Assembly: GCA_020846435.1 (NCBI GenBank)
Contig: JADLDY010000004.1
Span: 1-64,000, forward strand
DNA: 64,000 nt
Direction: 5' to 3'
Origin: Deltaproteobacteria bacterium
GTDB lineage: Bacteria > Desulfobacterota > GWC2-55-46
Position 1 is the first letter of the stretch. Each line of letters begins with the position of its first letter. Both the position numbers and the translations under genes were made by a program. Below are positions 49,005 through 57,478 of this stretch, in pieces. Under the pieces are notes generated by a model. It did no database searches. It was given only the letters and a program-made list of their open reading frames with translations, and was not told the DNA's origin.

Positions 49005-50579
49005 TCACTTCTCCTGTATACGCTTTAAATTGTTTGCCGCCGGTGAAGCAGGGTCAAGCTCGAGAGCCCTTGTAAAAGCCTCTTTCGCACCTTCCATGTT
49101 CCCTGTCTCGGCCATTGATATGCCAAGCAGGTTCCAGGCCTGTACGTTCCCCGGCCTGCCCCTGACCGCCATCTCGAGGGACGCGGCCGCTTCAACAGGC
49201 CGGTTCGCCTTGAGGTAATACGAGCCAAGCTCGAATCTTATCTCAGGGTTCCCCGGAACAAGAGCGCTTGCCGCCTCCATCTCTCTTATGGCGGCGTCAA
49301 TATCCCCGAGGTTGAAGTGCGCATGGGCAAGGTTCCCGTGAGCGGCGGCTGACATTGGGGCGACCCTCACCATCTCGCCATAAAAGCCGAGGTCGTTGGA
49401 CCACAGAGAGTTTCTGTTCACTGTCATGGCTCCAAGCGCGAGAACCACGGCAATCAGGACAACTGCGGCGGCTTTCCTCCCTGCGCCCTTCATGAAGTTG
49501 GCGAAAAAAAGGCCCACGAGCATTGAAAAGCCGATAGAGGGTATGTACAGATACCTTTCCGCGATGGAGAACTCGCCGAGAGCGCCGATGTTCATGACCG
49601 GCGCGAGAGAGATGAATGTCCACGCGAGACAGAAGGCGGCAGTCTTTCTTCTGCCAAGATAGAGCAGTATGAAAAGGAGCGCCGCCGCTATCAGCACGGC
49701 GAAACCGGCGAGCGCCTTGAGAGAGCCAGGGTTGTACCATGTTATCGTGTAATAGGCCTTCAGAGGATACGGGAAGACAAGGAGCCTCATGTAGTCAAAG
49801 GTCGCCGCCGCCGCGGTCGAGGCGAGCGTCACAAAGTCGGCACGAAGCTGCTGGCCTCCGGCAAAAGTCTCAAGCCCCAATACCCTGTAAGCTATGTACG
49901 CGCCAAGAAGGATGAAAAAAGGAACGGCCTTTTTAACACGGCCTCCCCTCTCCTCATGGAGCCATGAATAAACGCTCAGGAGCACAGGCAGCATTACGGC
50001 CATCTCTTTTGAGAGCATGGCCAGCCAGAAGAGACCGAGCGAGACGATATATCTCCATGAGAGAATATCCTTGCCAGCCTTCATATAAAGATAGAACGCG
50101 GGCATCATAAAGGCCGCGGCAAGCAGGTCTACTCTCGCCGAGATGAACGAGACAGACTCCGTGTGCACCGGGTGCACCGCGAATATAGCGGCGGCCGCGA
50201 TTGAGGCGAGCCGCTCGCCGGTAAGGCGAACGGCGAGGAAGAACAAAAAGATCGTATTGAAGAGGTGAACAATGGTGTTGGAGAGGTGGAAGCCGAAGGG
50301 GTTGAGGCCCCAGACCTCGTAATCGAAAACCGAAAGCAGCGTGTGTATGGGCCTGAAGAAACTGACGAAGCCCGCGTCGTCAGTGCGTCCCGCCCATTTT
50401 GCAGGGCTGAAGGCGTTGATGACGCTCGTCCAGCCATGGCGGATGCCCTCGTTGTAGAGGATCATCTGCTTGTCGTCCCAGATGAACGGGTTGAAAAGGG
50501 AGTTGACGTATGAGGCGATGACGAGGACTGCCAGCAGAGCGGCGACATTGGCGTCCCTCTCGACCCACGAGCTTCTCAT
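49005..50579 (-). CDS. TMTC-like multi-pass glycosyltransferase with C-terminal TPRs
   Basis: The 524-residue protein has ten or so membrane helices (residues about 12-400), with the large-loop motif FIWDDKQM and the characteristic FAVHPVHTESVSFISARVDL (about 132-151) of TMTC/PMT-type GT-C enzymes. Three or four TPR units follow at about 405-524 (AAHGNLAHAHFNLGDIDAAI). Such enzymes use lipid-linked sugars to modify exported proteins. It overlaps by 4 bases the DPM1-like gene upstream, which would make the lipid-linked donor. Possible targets include flagellar or cytochrome proteins, but none is shown. Confidence 0.85.
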   Translation of the reverse strand: MRSSWVERDANVAALLAVLVIASYVNSLFNPFIWDDKQMILYNEGIRHGWTSVINAFSPAKWAGRTDDAGFVSFFRPIHTLLSVFDYEVWGLNPFGFHLSNTIVHLFNTIFLFFLAVRLTGERLASIAAAAIFAVHPVHTESVSFISARVDLLAAAFMMPAFYLYMKAGKDILSWRYIVSLGLFWLAMLSKEMAVMLPVLLSVYSWLHEERGGRVKKAVPFFILLGAYIAYRVLGLETFAGGQQLRADFVTLASTAAAATFDYMRLLVFPYPLKAYYTITWYNPGSLKALAGFAVLIAAALLFILLYLGRRKTAAFCLAWTFISLAPVMNIGALGEFSIAERYLYIPSIGFSMLVGLFFANFMKGAGRKAAAVVLIAVVLALGAMTVNRNSLWSNDLGFYGEMVRVAPMSAAAHGNLAHAHFNLGDIDAAIREMEAASALVPGNPEIRFELGSYYLKANRPVEAAASLEMAVRGRPGNVQAWNLLGISMAETGNMEGAKEAFTRALELDPASPAANNLKRIQEK

Positions 50580-51304
50580 ATCCTGGCGAGCCCCAGCTTC
50601 GAGAAGATCTTGAGGAAGCGCAGACGCCAGACGATGAGCACGGCTTCCCTCACGATGTGCCCCGACATCTTGGACTCCCCTGAAAACCTGCCCCAGAATA
50701 TTATGGGTATCTCGCAGAGGCGGAAGCCCCTGGCGGCCGTCTTGAAGTTGATCTCTATCTGGAAGGCGTAGCCGTTGCTCTTTATCGCGTCGAGGTCTAT
50801 TGCCTCAAGGACCTCTCTCCTGAAGCACTTGAAGCCGCCAGTGTTGTCGAAGGTCTTGAGGCCGGTTATCGTCCTCGCGTAGACATTGCCGAGGTAGCTC
50901 AAAAGCACCCTGGAGAGCGGCCAGTCGATGACGCTGATGCCTTTTTTATACCTCGACCCGATGACAAGGTCGCAGTCGGCTATCTTCTCCAGAAACCTCG
51001 GTATGTCCTTGTAATCGTGCGAGTGGTCGGCGTCCATCTCCATTATGAAGTCGGCCCCCTGCTTCAATGCCTCTTTGAAGCCGGCTATGTAGGCTGTGCC
51101 CAAGCCGAGCTTGGACGGTCTCTCGAGGATGGAGACCCTCGGGTCGGCCTTCATGAACTCACGGACGACCGAGGCCGTGCCGTCAGGCGAGCCGTCGTCA
51201 ACGACAAGGACATGGTAGGGCGCCCCCAGCCCGAGTATCCTCGGGATGAGTATCTTTATGTTTTCAGCCTCGTTATAGGTCGGGATTACGGCTATAACCT
51301 TCAT
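50576..51304 (-). CDS. DPM1-like polyprenol-phosphate sugar transferase (GT2)
   Basis: The 242-residue GT2 enzyme begins MKVIAVIPTYNEAENIKILI and has VLVVDDGSPDGTA, the DxD-type EMDADHSHDYKDIPRF and GSRYKKGISVIDWPLSRVLL, all typical of dolichol/polyprenol-phosphate mannose synthases. There are no membrane helices. It transfers a sugar from a nucleotide to polyprenol phosphate, providing the donor for the TMTC-like protein with which it overlaps. The sugar could be mannose or another hexose. Confidence 0.9.
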   Translation of the reverse strand: MKVIAVIPTYNEAENIKILIPRILGLGAPYHVLVVDDGSPDGTASVVREFMKADPRVSILERPSKLGLGTAYIAGFKEALKQGADFIMEMDADHSHDYKDIPRFLEKIADCDLVIGSRYKKGISVIDWPLSRVLLSYLGNVYARTITGLKTFDNTGGFKCFRREVLEAIDLDAIKSNGYAFQIEINFKTAARGFRLCEIPIIFWGRFSGESKMSGHIVREAVLIVWRLRFLKIFSKLGLARI

Positions 51305-51405
51305 GTGGGGTGGCGAGCCTTTTCAGGCGATGGATTTAGTCGGTTATCTGAAACAGGGAAATTCAGAAAGGGGTTGCGTCCGGGAATGGAGAGGCAGGCC
51401 TCTGG

Positions 51406-51720
51406 TCAGCTGAACCTTTTGTTCCTGAGGCGGGAGATGCCGGCCTTTATAATCTCGTTGCGGACCTTCTTTTTGAACTCCGCCTCTTCCACCTTGAATT
51501 TGAATACCTTCTTGCCGTTCAAAAAGACGGTCGGAATGTCGCCCTTGAAGCGCCTCGCGAGGTCCTCGCTGGAATCTATGTCTATTTCCTTGCAGGTGAA
51601 GGACATCTCCTCGAGTGTCCTTCGCATTACATCTGAAGCTTCCCTGCACAGAGTGCACCCTGGAAGGTTGCACAATGAGCAGTCCTTGCGCGAAAATAGT
51701 TCGACAATAGGTTTGGTCAT
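51406..51720 (-). CDS. Glutaredoxin-like protein with two CxxC motifs
   Basis: From the ATG at 51720 the protein is 104 residues. An upstream TTG would add four. The fold is thioredoxin/glutaredoxin: a first strand then C14-S-L-C17, IPTVFLNGKKVFKF with the cis-Pro, and a C-terminal helix. It has a second pair, C22-T-L-C25, created by a short NLPGC insertion after the first, and a further C42. Double CxxC is unusual and could bind a metal or Fe-S cluster or relay disulfides. It ends the cytochrome c maturation unit, 18 bases after ccdA. Confidence 0.8.
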   Translation of the reverse strand: MTKPIVELFSRKDCSLCNLPGCTLCREASDVMRRTLEEMSFTCKEIDIDSSEDLARRFKGDIPTVFLNGKKVFKFKVEEAEFKKKVRNEIIKAGISRLRNKRFS

Positions 51721-51738
51721 ACAGGCCCCCAAAACCCT

Positions 51739-52473
51739 TCAGCTTATAGACGGTATCAGGCTGTTCAGGTACCCCGCTATAATACCAAGAGAGTTGGTAA
51801 ATATCAATAGGCCAGTTACAATAAGGAAAATTCCGGTGACAATTGATATCATCCTCATGTGGCGTTTGAGCCTGCCGAAGTGCCTGAGAAAGGTGTTTAT
51901 CCCCAGTGAAGTCAGCAAAAAAGGTATGGCGAGCCCGGCTGAATAGGCGACGAAAAGGATCATGCCTGACCAGGGGTTCTCAGAGGTCGCGGCGACCGCG
52001 AAGATGGCCGAGAGTATAGGACCTATGCACGGCGTCCAACCCGCGGCAAAGCCGATGCCGACGAGGAAAGAGCCGAGAAGGCCAGAGGGCTTCTCCTTGA
52101 AGAAATGCAGGCGCTTGTCCCGCTGGAGGATATTGAAGTTGATTATGCCGATTATGTGGATGCCGAGGAGGATGATGACGAGGCCGCCTATTTTCCTCAC
52201 AAGGTCCTGGTACTGCATGAAAAGGCTGCCCAGGAGCTGGGCCGAAGAGCCGAGTATCACGACAAAGACCGTCGAGAAGCCCAGTATGAACATCAGCGAG
52301 TTGAAGAGGATGACCTTCTTCAACTTGCTGTTGTCCGAATCCTCTGTGAGCTCCTCGAAGGATATGCCCGTCACAAAGGAGATGTATGAGGGCACGAGCG
52401 GCAGAACGCACGGAGATACGAAAGAGAGAATCCCGCCGAGAAAAGCCAGCGGTATCGATACTTCTGTTGTCAT
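51739..52473 (-). CDS. ccdA: CcdA-type transmembrane thiol-disulfide carrier
   Basis: The 244-residue protein has six membrane helices with conserved LGGILSFVSPCVLPLVPSYI (about 13-32) and GFAAGWTPCIGPILSAIFA (about 136-154). The Cys in each forms the redox pair. CcdA moves electrons from cytoplasmic thioredoxin to periplasmic thiol-reducing proteins. It lies between a TlpA-like gene and the glutaredoxin-like gene. A weak hairpin with T6 precedes it (52495-52514). Confidence 0.95.
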   Translation of the reverse strand: MTTEVSIPLAFLGGILSFVSPCVLPLVPSYISFVTGISFEELTEDSDNSKLKKVILFNSLMFILGFSTVFVVILGSSAQLLGSLFMQYQDLVRKIGGLVIILLGIHIIGIINFNILQRDKRLHFFKEKPSGLLGSFLVGIGFAAGWTPCIGPILSAIFAVAATSENPWSGMILFVAYSAGLAIPFLLTSLGINTFLRHFGRLKRHMRMISIVTGIFLIVTGLLIFTNSLGIIAGYLNSLIPSIS

Positions 52474-52494
52474 CCCGACTCCTCGTCAGTCTAT

Positions 52495-52514
52495 AAAAAA
52501 CCGCTTTTAAACGG
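52495..52514 (-). terminator. Weak terminator or attenuator between tlpA and ccdA
   Basis: Minus-strand CCGTT-TAAA-AGCGG (five pairs, one G-T) is followed by six T. It lies 3 bases past the TlpA stop. The stem is small, so partial attenuation rather than full termination is likely. Confidence 0.45.
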
Positions 52515-52516
52515 CC

Positions 52517-53113
52517 TTACCTTGACTGCTTGTACGCGCCAGAGTCCTTGGGGCCATACTGCACGAGCTCCATTATGGCCTTTGTCGACGCCGGGTCGAG
52601 CCAGTCGCGCGGGCCCCAGACCTTCTCGGCTATGACGCCGTTCTGGTCGATTATGAAGGTCTCAGGGACGCCGGTCGTCTTGTAGAGCTCTTTTATCCTG
52701 CCCTTCCTGTCCTGGAGGACCGGGAAGGTCACGCCATAATGCTTGAGAAAGGGCTCGACTACTTCCGGGCCTTCCTTGTCAACGCTCACGGCGACTATCT
52801 CGAACGGGAAGCCCTTGAGGTTCTCGTGGAGCTTCTGCATGGACGGTATCTCTTCCTCGCAGGGCTTGCACCAGGTCGCCCAGAAGTTCAGGAACACGAC
52901 CTTGCCCTTGTACTCGGAGAGCTTGTGCGTCTTGCCGTCGAGCCCGGGCAGCTCGAATTCAGGGGCGACGGTGCCTGCGACTACCGGCTCGTACTTCTCC
53001 CTCTGCCCCATCACTATGAAGACCACAATGGCGACGACTATGACGATGCCCGCGATAATCGCCGCTTTTGGCAGCCCCTTCTCGTTATCTTCTGTGTTCT
53101 TTATGCTCATCAT
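52517..53113 (-). CDS. TlpA/ResA-like membrane-anchored thioredoxin
   Basis: The 198-residue protein has an N-terminal membrane anchor (about 17-36) and a periplasmic thioredoxin domain with active site C82-K-P-C85 (FWATWCKPCEEEIPSMQKL) and VPETFIIDQNGVIAEKV. TlpA/ResA proteins reduce haem-binding CxxCH sites of apocytochrome c, with electrons from CcdA. Upstream are ResB and CcsA, completing System II cytochrome c maturation. Confidence 0.93.
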   Translation of the reverse strand: MMSIKNTEDNEKGLPKAAIIAGIVIVVAIVVFIVMGQREKYEPVVAGTVAPEFELPGLDGKTHKLSEYKGKVVFLNFWATWCKPCEEEIPSMQKLHENLKGFPFEIVAVSVDKEGPEVVEPFLKHYGVTFPVLQDRKGRIKELYKTTGVPETFIIDQNGVIAEKVWGPRDWLDPASTKAIMELVQYGPKDSGAYKQSR

Positions 53114-53142
53114 GCCTTCCGGAAAAATTTATTTACAGGGCC

Positions 53143-54030
53143 TTACGCGTAAGCGTGGAGGCCCGGGAGAACGAAGCTGACGCCCCAGTACAGGAATATG
53201 ACCGCGAGGAAGCCCGCTATTGAGATATAAGCGGCCCTCTTGCCCCTCCAGCCCCTCGTGACCCTGGCGTGCAGATAAGCGGCGTATATGAACCATGTGA
53301 TAAGGGACCAGGTCTCCTTGGGGTCCCAGCTCCAGTAGGTGCCCCAGGCGTAGTTGGCCCAGACGGCTCCGGAGACTATGCCGACGCCGAGGAACGGGAA
53401 GCCCCAGGCTATCGCCCTGTAGCTCATCTCGTCTAAAACCCTCGACGGCGGGAAAGCGCTGACAAGAGCGCCACCAGAGCCCTTTTCCTCGGACCTCTCC
53501 TTTATGAGGTAGAGTATGCTGAGGCCGAAGGCGATGGCAAAGCCCGCGTAGCCTATGAAAGTCGTGAAGACGTGGAAGTCGAGCCAGCCTATCGCGTACT
53601 TCTCAAGGCCCCAGGTCGACAAAAGGTCGGTCATCCAGTGCCACTTGCTCTGGAGGGCCGGGTTCAAAGGCTCGACGCTCTTGAATTTGTACGGCAGAAG
53701 GGAGGCCGAGAGCATGCCAAGGCTTTCAATGGCCATGACGACCATGCCTATGACCTTGAACTTGTACTTGTACTCCATGAAGAGGTAGGCGACGTTGGTA
53801 GCCCAGATGAAGAGCATCATGGACTCCCACAGGTTGGAGAACGGAGCGTGCCCGGATTCCCCTGTCCTGCTTATGAGTATCATCGATGTGGAGGCAAGGG
53901 CGATGAAGGCCATGGCCGTGGCTGTCTGCCCGAGCCACTTCTTCTTGAACACCCAGTAGCCCAGGTAGAGCGCCGTTGTCAGAATGTAGAAGACGAATGA
54001 GAATGTGAAGAAAACAAGAGACAGTATCAT
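53143..54030 (-). CDS. ccsA: System II cytochrome c haem lyase subunit CcsA/ResC
   Basis: The 295-residue protein has about eight membrane helices and the haem-handling WWD-type motif WGTYWSWDPKETWSLITW (about 230-247). External histidines flank it in adjacent loops. With ResB it exports haem and attaches it to apocytochromes. It lies 15 bases after resB. The name CcsB is also used for this protein in some systems. Confidence 0.95.
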   Translation of the reverse strand: MILSLVFFTFSFVFYILTTALYLGYWVFKKKWLGQTATAMAFIALASTSMILISRTGESGHAPFSNLWESMMLFIWATNVAYLFMEYKYKFKVIGMVVMAIESLGMLSASLLPYKFKSVEPLNPALQSKWHWMTDLLSTWGLEKYAIGWLDFHVFTTFIGYAGFAIAFGLSILYLIKERSEEKGSGGALVSAFPPSRVLDEMSYRAIAWGFPFLGVGIVSGAVWANYAWGTYWSWDPKETWSLITWFIYAAYLHARVTRGWRGKRAAYISIAGFLAVIFLYWGVSFVLPGLHAYA

Positions 54031-54045
54031 TTCTTCCCCCTGGGA

Positions 54046-55461
54046 TTAATCCGAAGTAAGCGACTCGGTAATGTCCTTGAGCTCTTTTTCCAAGACCAAG
54101 GTGTTCTTGTTTATGGTGCCGCCTATCTTGACCTCGGTCGACTTGCCGGTCTCTCTAACGTGCACCCAGAGCCTCCTGTGGTACACGAAAAAGGCGAGTA
54201 TGAAGCCGAAGCCCATGACAGAGGTGCCGAGCCAGACTATGTTGGTTCCGGGGTCCTTGTTGACCGATATGCCGGAGTACATGACTGGCACGTACCCGGT
54301 GAAAACCAGGTCTTCGTCGGCATTGGGGATCGCCGGGAAGATGCCCGGATATTTGACGAAGAGCCAGGGGGTCGCGATCTCCTTGTCGCCGTCGAACACT
54401 TCGACCCTTATGGCCGGGTTTACGGCTTCGGCTGACTTGGAGAAGACCTGGTTCGTTGCCTCGTCGTAAGCGAAGTCCCCTGTGTAGCCCGCGAGCTTTA
54501 CAGAGTACCTGGTGCCGGGCACCTTGGCCGTCTCGCCCCACTTCACCGTGATGGTCTCGCCGAGGGCTTCCTTGCCCTTATGCTTGACCGCTATCTGGGC
54601 CTCCTGGATCCTGTTCCATGACTGCCCGTAGCTCGACTGGTAGAACTTTATACCCTTGTAATCCAGCGGCTCGTTGACCCATATCTGCTTTTCCAGCACG
54701 TCCTTGCCGTCCTCCAGGACTGTCAGGGTCGACTTGTACTGCTTGACCTGGCCGGAGTCGTAGTACTCTATCCAGAACTTGTCGAGGCGGAGCTTGAACT
54801 CGGCCTGAGGGACGCTCACAGTGCCGCCCACGTTCACCGCGAAAAAGTCCTTGTAACCGGCGTAGCTGCCGACTATCGCTCCCGCGAGAATAAGAAGGAG
54901 GCTTATGTGCGTGAAGTCGGAGCCGAGCCTTCCCACCCTGCCCTTCCACGCGTAGAAATAATAATCGCCCTTAGTCCCTGACTCTGAGACGCCGTACTTC
55001 TTCTTTTTCAGGACCTTGAGGAGCCTGTCGCGGACCGCGTCAGATCCGGCGTTGAGGCTGACCGTCTCGCGGTGCGAGAACCTGTCTATTATCGCCGGGT
55101 CGAACTTCTCCGGGATATGCACAAGAAGCGACTTCCACTTGGGGGGAAACCTCTCAAAAGTGCAGACTATGATGTTGAGGGCAAGGGCCGCGAGAAACGC
55201 CAGGAACCACCACGCGTGGTACATGTCGTTGAGGCGGGTGTACATTATCCAGCTCGTCCACTTCTCGCCGTACTGCGTCAGGTACTGCTCGACAGGGGCG
55301 TTCTGCTCGACCACTGTCCCGAATATCGAGAGCACTGCCAGAGAGATGAGGACGAAGAGCGTGAGCTTGAGTGAGTTGAAGAAATACCATATCTTGGACC
55401 CAATGGTCCTTAACCAGCCCTCTTCCCTGCCGGTCTTAGCATCCTTTGCTTTATCGGGCAT
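54046..55461 (-). CDS. resB: Cytochrome c biogenesis protein ResB/Ccs1
   Basis: The 471-residue protein has an N-terminal set of membrane helices (FFNSLKLTLFVLISLAVLSI near 28-47, another near 80), a large periplasmic part and a final membrane helix (about 410-430). The motif FGTVVEQNAPVEQYLTQYG is typical. It pairs with CcsA encoded directly downstream. Confidence 0.95.
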   Translation of the reverse strand: MPDKAKDAKTGREEGWLRTIGSKIWYFFNSLKLTLFVLISLAVLSIFGTVVEQNAPVEQYLTQYGEKWTSWIMYTRLNDMYHAWWFLAFLAALALNIIVCTFERFPPKWKSLLVHIPEKFDPAIIDRFSHRETVSLNAGSDAVRDRLLKVLKKKKYGVSESGTKGDYYFYAWKGRVGRLGSDFTHISLLLILAGAIVGSYAGYKDFFAVNVGGTVSVPQAEFKLRLDKFWIEYYDSGQVKQYKSTLTVLEDGKDVLEKQIWVNEPLDYKGIKFYQSSYGQSWNRIQEAQIAVKHKGKEALGETITVKWGETAKVPGTRYSVKLAGYTGDFAYDEATNQVFSKSAEAVNPAIRVEVFDGDKEIATPWLFVKYPGIFPAIPNADEDLVFTGYVPVMYSGISVNKDPGTNIVWLGTSVMGFGFILAFFVYHRRLWVHVRETGKSTEVKIGGTINKNTLVLEKELKDITESLTSD

Positions 55462-55470
55462 CTCGCTATC

Positions 55471-56019
55471 CTACTTTTTATTTACAAGCGTAAGGTACTC
55501 GGCGGCCGCCTTGCCGATCTGGCTCTCGGGGTTCAGGGCGTTGGCCTTCTCCCAGGCCACCTTCGCGCCCTCGATGTCACCCATGCCGTAGGCGAGGATG
55601 AAGCCCTTGGTAAGCCATATCCTCTGATGGTAAGGGTTCTTCTTTATGCCTTCGTCGAGGTACTTTACGGCCTCGGCCGAGTTGCCGAGGTAGTGGAGCG
55701 AGAGTCCGAGGTCATTGTACAGGTCCGCCTCTCCCGGCTTGACCTCAAGGACCTTCTTGTAATACTTGACCGACTCATTGAACTGCTTGGAATCAAAGTA
55801 GGCGTCCCCGAGCCTCCAGAGTACCTCCGGGTTCTTCGGGTCCTGCTTGTACCTCGCCTCGAGGTCGGCGATGAGAGTCGCGTTCTGCTGCATACCCTGG
55901 GCCGGCTGCGCCTGCTGGGTCGCCGGTTGCGTCTCTTCTTTTTTAGAGCAGCCTCCAATTGCCAGCATGGCCGAAAGGCCGAGCGCTGCCACGGCGGTTA
56001 TCAAGGTCTTCTTCTGCAA
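55471..56019 (-). CDS. TPR lipoprotein of the cytochrome c maturation operon
   Basis: The 182-residue protein has a lipoprotein signal (lipobox IGGC, Cys24), a Gln/Pro-rich spacer and three TPR units (about 50-165; VLWRLGDAYFDSKQFNESVK, then LYNDLGLSLHYLGNSAEAVK). It lies 9 bases before resB. TPR proteins such as NrfG and CcmI hold apocytochromes during haem attachment, and a similar role is plausible here. Confidence 0.85.
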   Translation of the reverse strand: MQKKTLITAVAALGLSAMLAIGGCSKKEETQPATQQAQPAQGMQQNATLIADLEARYKQDPKNPEVLWRLGDAYFDSKQFNESVKYYKKVLEVKPGEADLYNDLGLSLHYLGNSAEAVKYLDEGIKKNPYHQRIWLTKGFILAYGMGDIEGAKVAWEKANALNPESQIGKAAAEYLTLVNKK

Positions 56020-56032
56020 GTTGCCTCCTTAT

Positions 56033-56458
56033 TCAGTGACTGAGGTGGGCGAAGCGTTCGTCAATCGCCTTCCTTATTGCATCCATGCTCTCGCCCTTCT
56101 TGTGGAGCTCGTAGGCCATGAGGGCTTCGTTAATACATATGTCGCAGTTGAGCGCGTGCTCGTCAACGTAACAGCTCAGGAGGCTCTTGTGGCCGGAGTG
56201 CTTCTCGCAGTCGCAATAACAATACAGGCTGTCCAGTACTTCGGGTATCTCCGGGGCGGCCTGATAAGCCCTGGCCGTGTCCCCGGTGAAGCTCGACGGG
56301 GAAAGGGTCTGCCTCGTCTCCCCTCCCTTGAAGCCCTTCAAGGCAGAGGCCTTCGGCGCTTCGCTTGACTGGCAGGACGAAAGCGCTATGAGCGTTACAG
56401 CCGCGAAAAGAACGGCGATGTTTCTGGTTCTGATTGAGAGCATGCGGTTTAAAGACAT
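56033..56458 (-). CDS. Cysteine-rich lipoprotein resembling the PCYCGC family
   Basis: The 141-residue protein has a lipoprotein signal (ALSSC, Cys29) and a compact domain with C80-Y-C-D-C84, H87, H90, C96, H101, C105 and C108, followed by a helix. The CxCxC core resembles the PCYCGC motif family of unknown function, with Leu-Tyr in place of the first Pro. Six cysteines with histidines suggest a metal site or disulfide substrate. It is the first gene of the System II operon, behind its own promoter. Confidence 0.78.
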   Translation of the reverse strand: MSLNRMLSIRTRNIAVLFAAVTLIALSSCQSSEAPKASALKGFKGGETRQTLSPSSFTGDTARAYQAAPEIPEVLDSLYCYCDCEKHSGHKSLLSCYVDEHALNCDICINEALMAYELHKKGESMDAIRKAIDERFAHLSH

Positions 56459-56472
56459 GACTATATCGGTAA

Positions 56473-56501
56473 AATATAATATTTTTTTAGAGATAATTCA
56501 A
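56473..56501 (-). promoter_or_regulatory. Sigma-70-type promoter for the cytochrome c maturation operon
   Basis: The minus strand has TTGAAT (56496-56501), 17 bases and TATATT (56473-56478), just upstream of the cysteine-rich lipoprotein gene. The predicted leader is only about 10 bases, so the true start may be displaced. Confidence 0.5.
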
Positions 56502-56593
56502 GCATGTTAATCTTAACAGAGGCTCATTAAAAATTCATTAAGTCTGGATTAGGAATTGCCAATGAAAGGGGCTGGAAGGCTCAAATGCTGAGC

Positions 56594-56623
56594 AAAAGGC
56601 CGGGGTTATCGCTCTCCCCGGCC
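56594..56623 (-). terminator. Intrinsic terminator after the rnf operon
   Basis: On the minus strand GGCCGGGG, a 10-base loop and CCCCGGCC form a perfect 8-bp stem, followed by TTTT. A smaller stem (GCTCA/TGAGC, 56579-56593) follows. It lies 12 bases past the rnfB stop. Confidence 0.88.
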
Positions 56624-56634
56624 CGCCTGAGGGC

Positions 56635-57474
56635 TTATTTGCGGATTGAGGCGAAGTAATTCGAACGCGTGACGCTCTCTTCGATGCCGTATAGGATGCA
56701 CTTGGTCGGGCACCTCTTTATCGACTCGTCGTTCTGCGGGGCTACATCGTGGTTTATGACGGCCAGGTTGTCCTTGAGGGCTATGCCGCCCGGGGCTGAG
56801 CAGTCCTTGACGCACAGACCGCAGGCTATGCAGGCGACCTTGCAGACCTTCTTGGCGTAGGCGCCCTTGTCCCTGGACCTGCAGTAGACGAAGAGCTTGT
56901 GGTCTTCAGGGTGCATCTCGATTATGTTCCTGGGGCAGGCCCTGGCGCACGCTCCGCAGCCAACGCATTTGTCATAGAACACGACAGGCAGTCCGTTTTC
57001 GTTCATGGCCATAGCGTCGAACTTACAGGCGTCAACGCATTCGCCGAGCCCGAGACAGCCGTACGAGCAGGACTTGTCCGCGCCCGTGAGGGTCTCGGCC
57101 GTGCAGGTCATCTCGCCCCTGTAGGTCGCCCTTCTCTCGGCCTCGTTATTGCCGCCCTTGCAAAGGACCACGGCGATATTCCTTTTCATCGACCCGGCGT
57201 CGACGCCCATGATCTCGGCCACAGCCTTAGAAGTCTCGCTGCCGCCAGCCACGCAGGCGTTGGGCAGAGCGTTGCCCTTCATCAGTGCCTCGGCGAACAC
57301 CCTGCACCCGGCAAAGCCGCACCCGCCGCAGTTAGAGCCCGGAAGAGCGCCGGTGAGCGCCTCAACCATCGGGTCTTCCTCGACCTTCATCTTCTTGTCG
57401 GCGAAGGCGAGAAAACCTGCGAGGACCGCGCCTATGGCGCCCATGCTTAAAGCGGATATCAGTATCATTCCCAT
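56635..57474 (-). CDS. rnfB: Rnf complex ferredoxin-type subunit RnfB
   Basis: The 279-residue protein has an N-terminal membrane helix, a 4Fe-4S domain with GSNCGGCGFAGCRVFAEAL (about 48-66) and two ferredoxin clusters (CVGCGACARACPRNI and CIACGLCVKDCS). It receives electrons from ferredoxin for transfer through RnfC/D/G to NAD. It is last in rnfCDGEAB and is followed by a strong terminator. Confidence 0.97.
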   Translation of the reverse strand: MGMILISALSMGAIGAVLAGFLAFADKKMKVEEDPMVEALTGALPGSNCGGCGFAGCRVFAEALMKGNALPNACVAGGSETSKAVAEIMGVDAGSMKRNIAVVLCKGGNNEAERRATYRGEMTCTAETLTGADKSCSYGCLGLGECVDACKFDAMAMNENGLPVVFYDKCVGCGACARACPRNIIEMHPEDHKLFVYCRSRDKGAYAKKVCKVACIACGLCVKDCSAPGGIALKDNLAVINHDVAPQNDESIKRCPTKCILYGIEESVTRSNYFASIRK

Positions 57475-57478
57475 ATCA

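Noticed and set aside
51390-51403. AGAGGC/GCCTCT inverted repeat after the glutaredoxin-like gene
   Set aside because: The loop is only two bases and there is no T-run. It is too weak to call a terminator.
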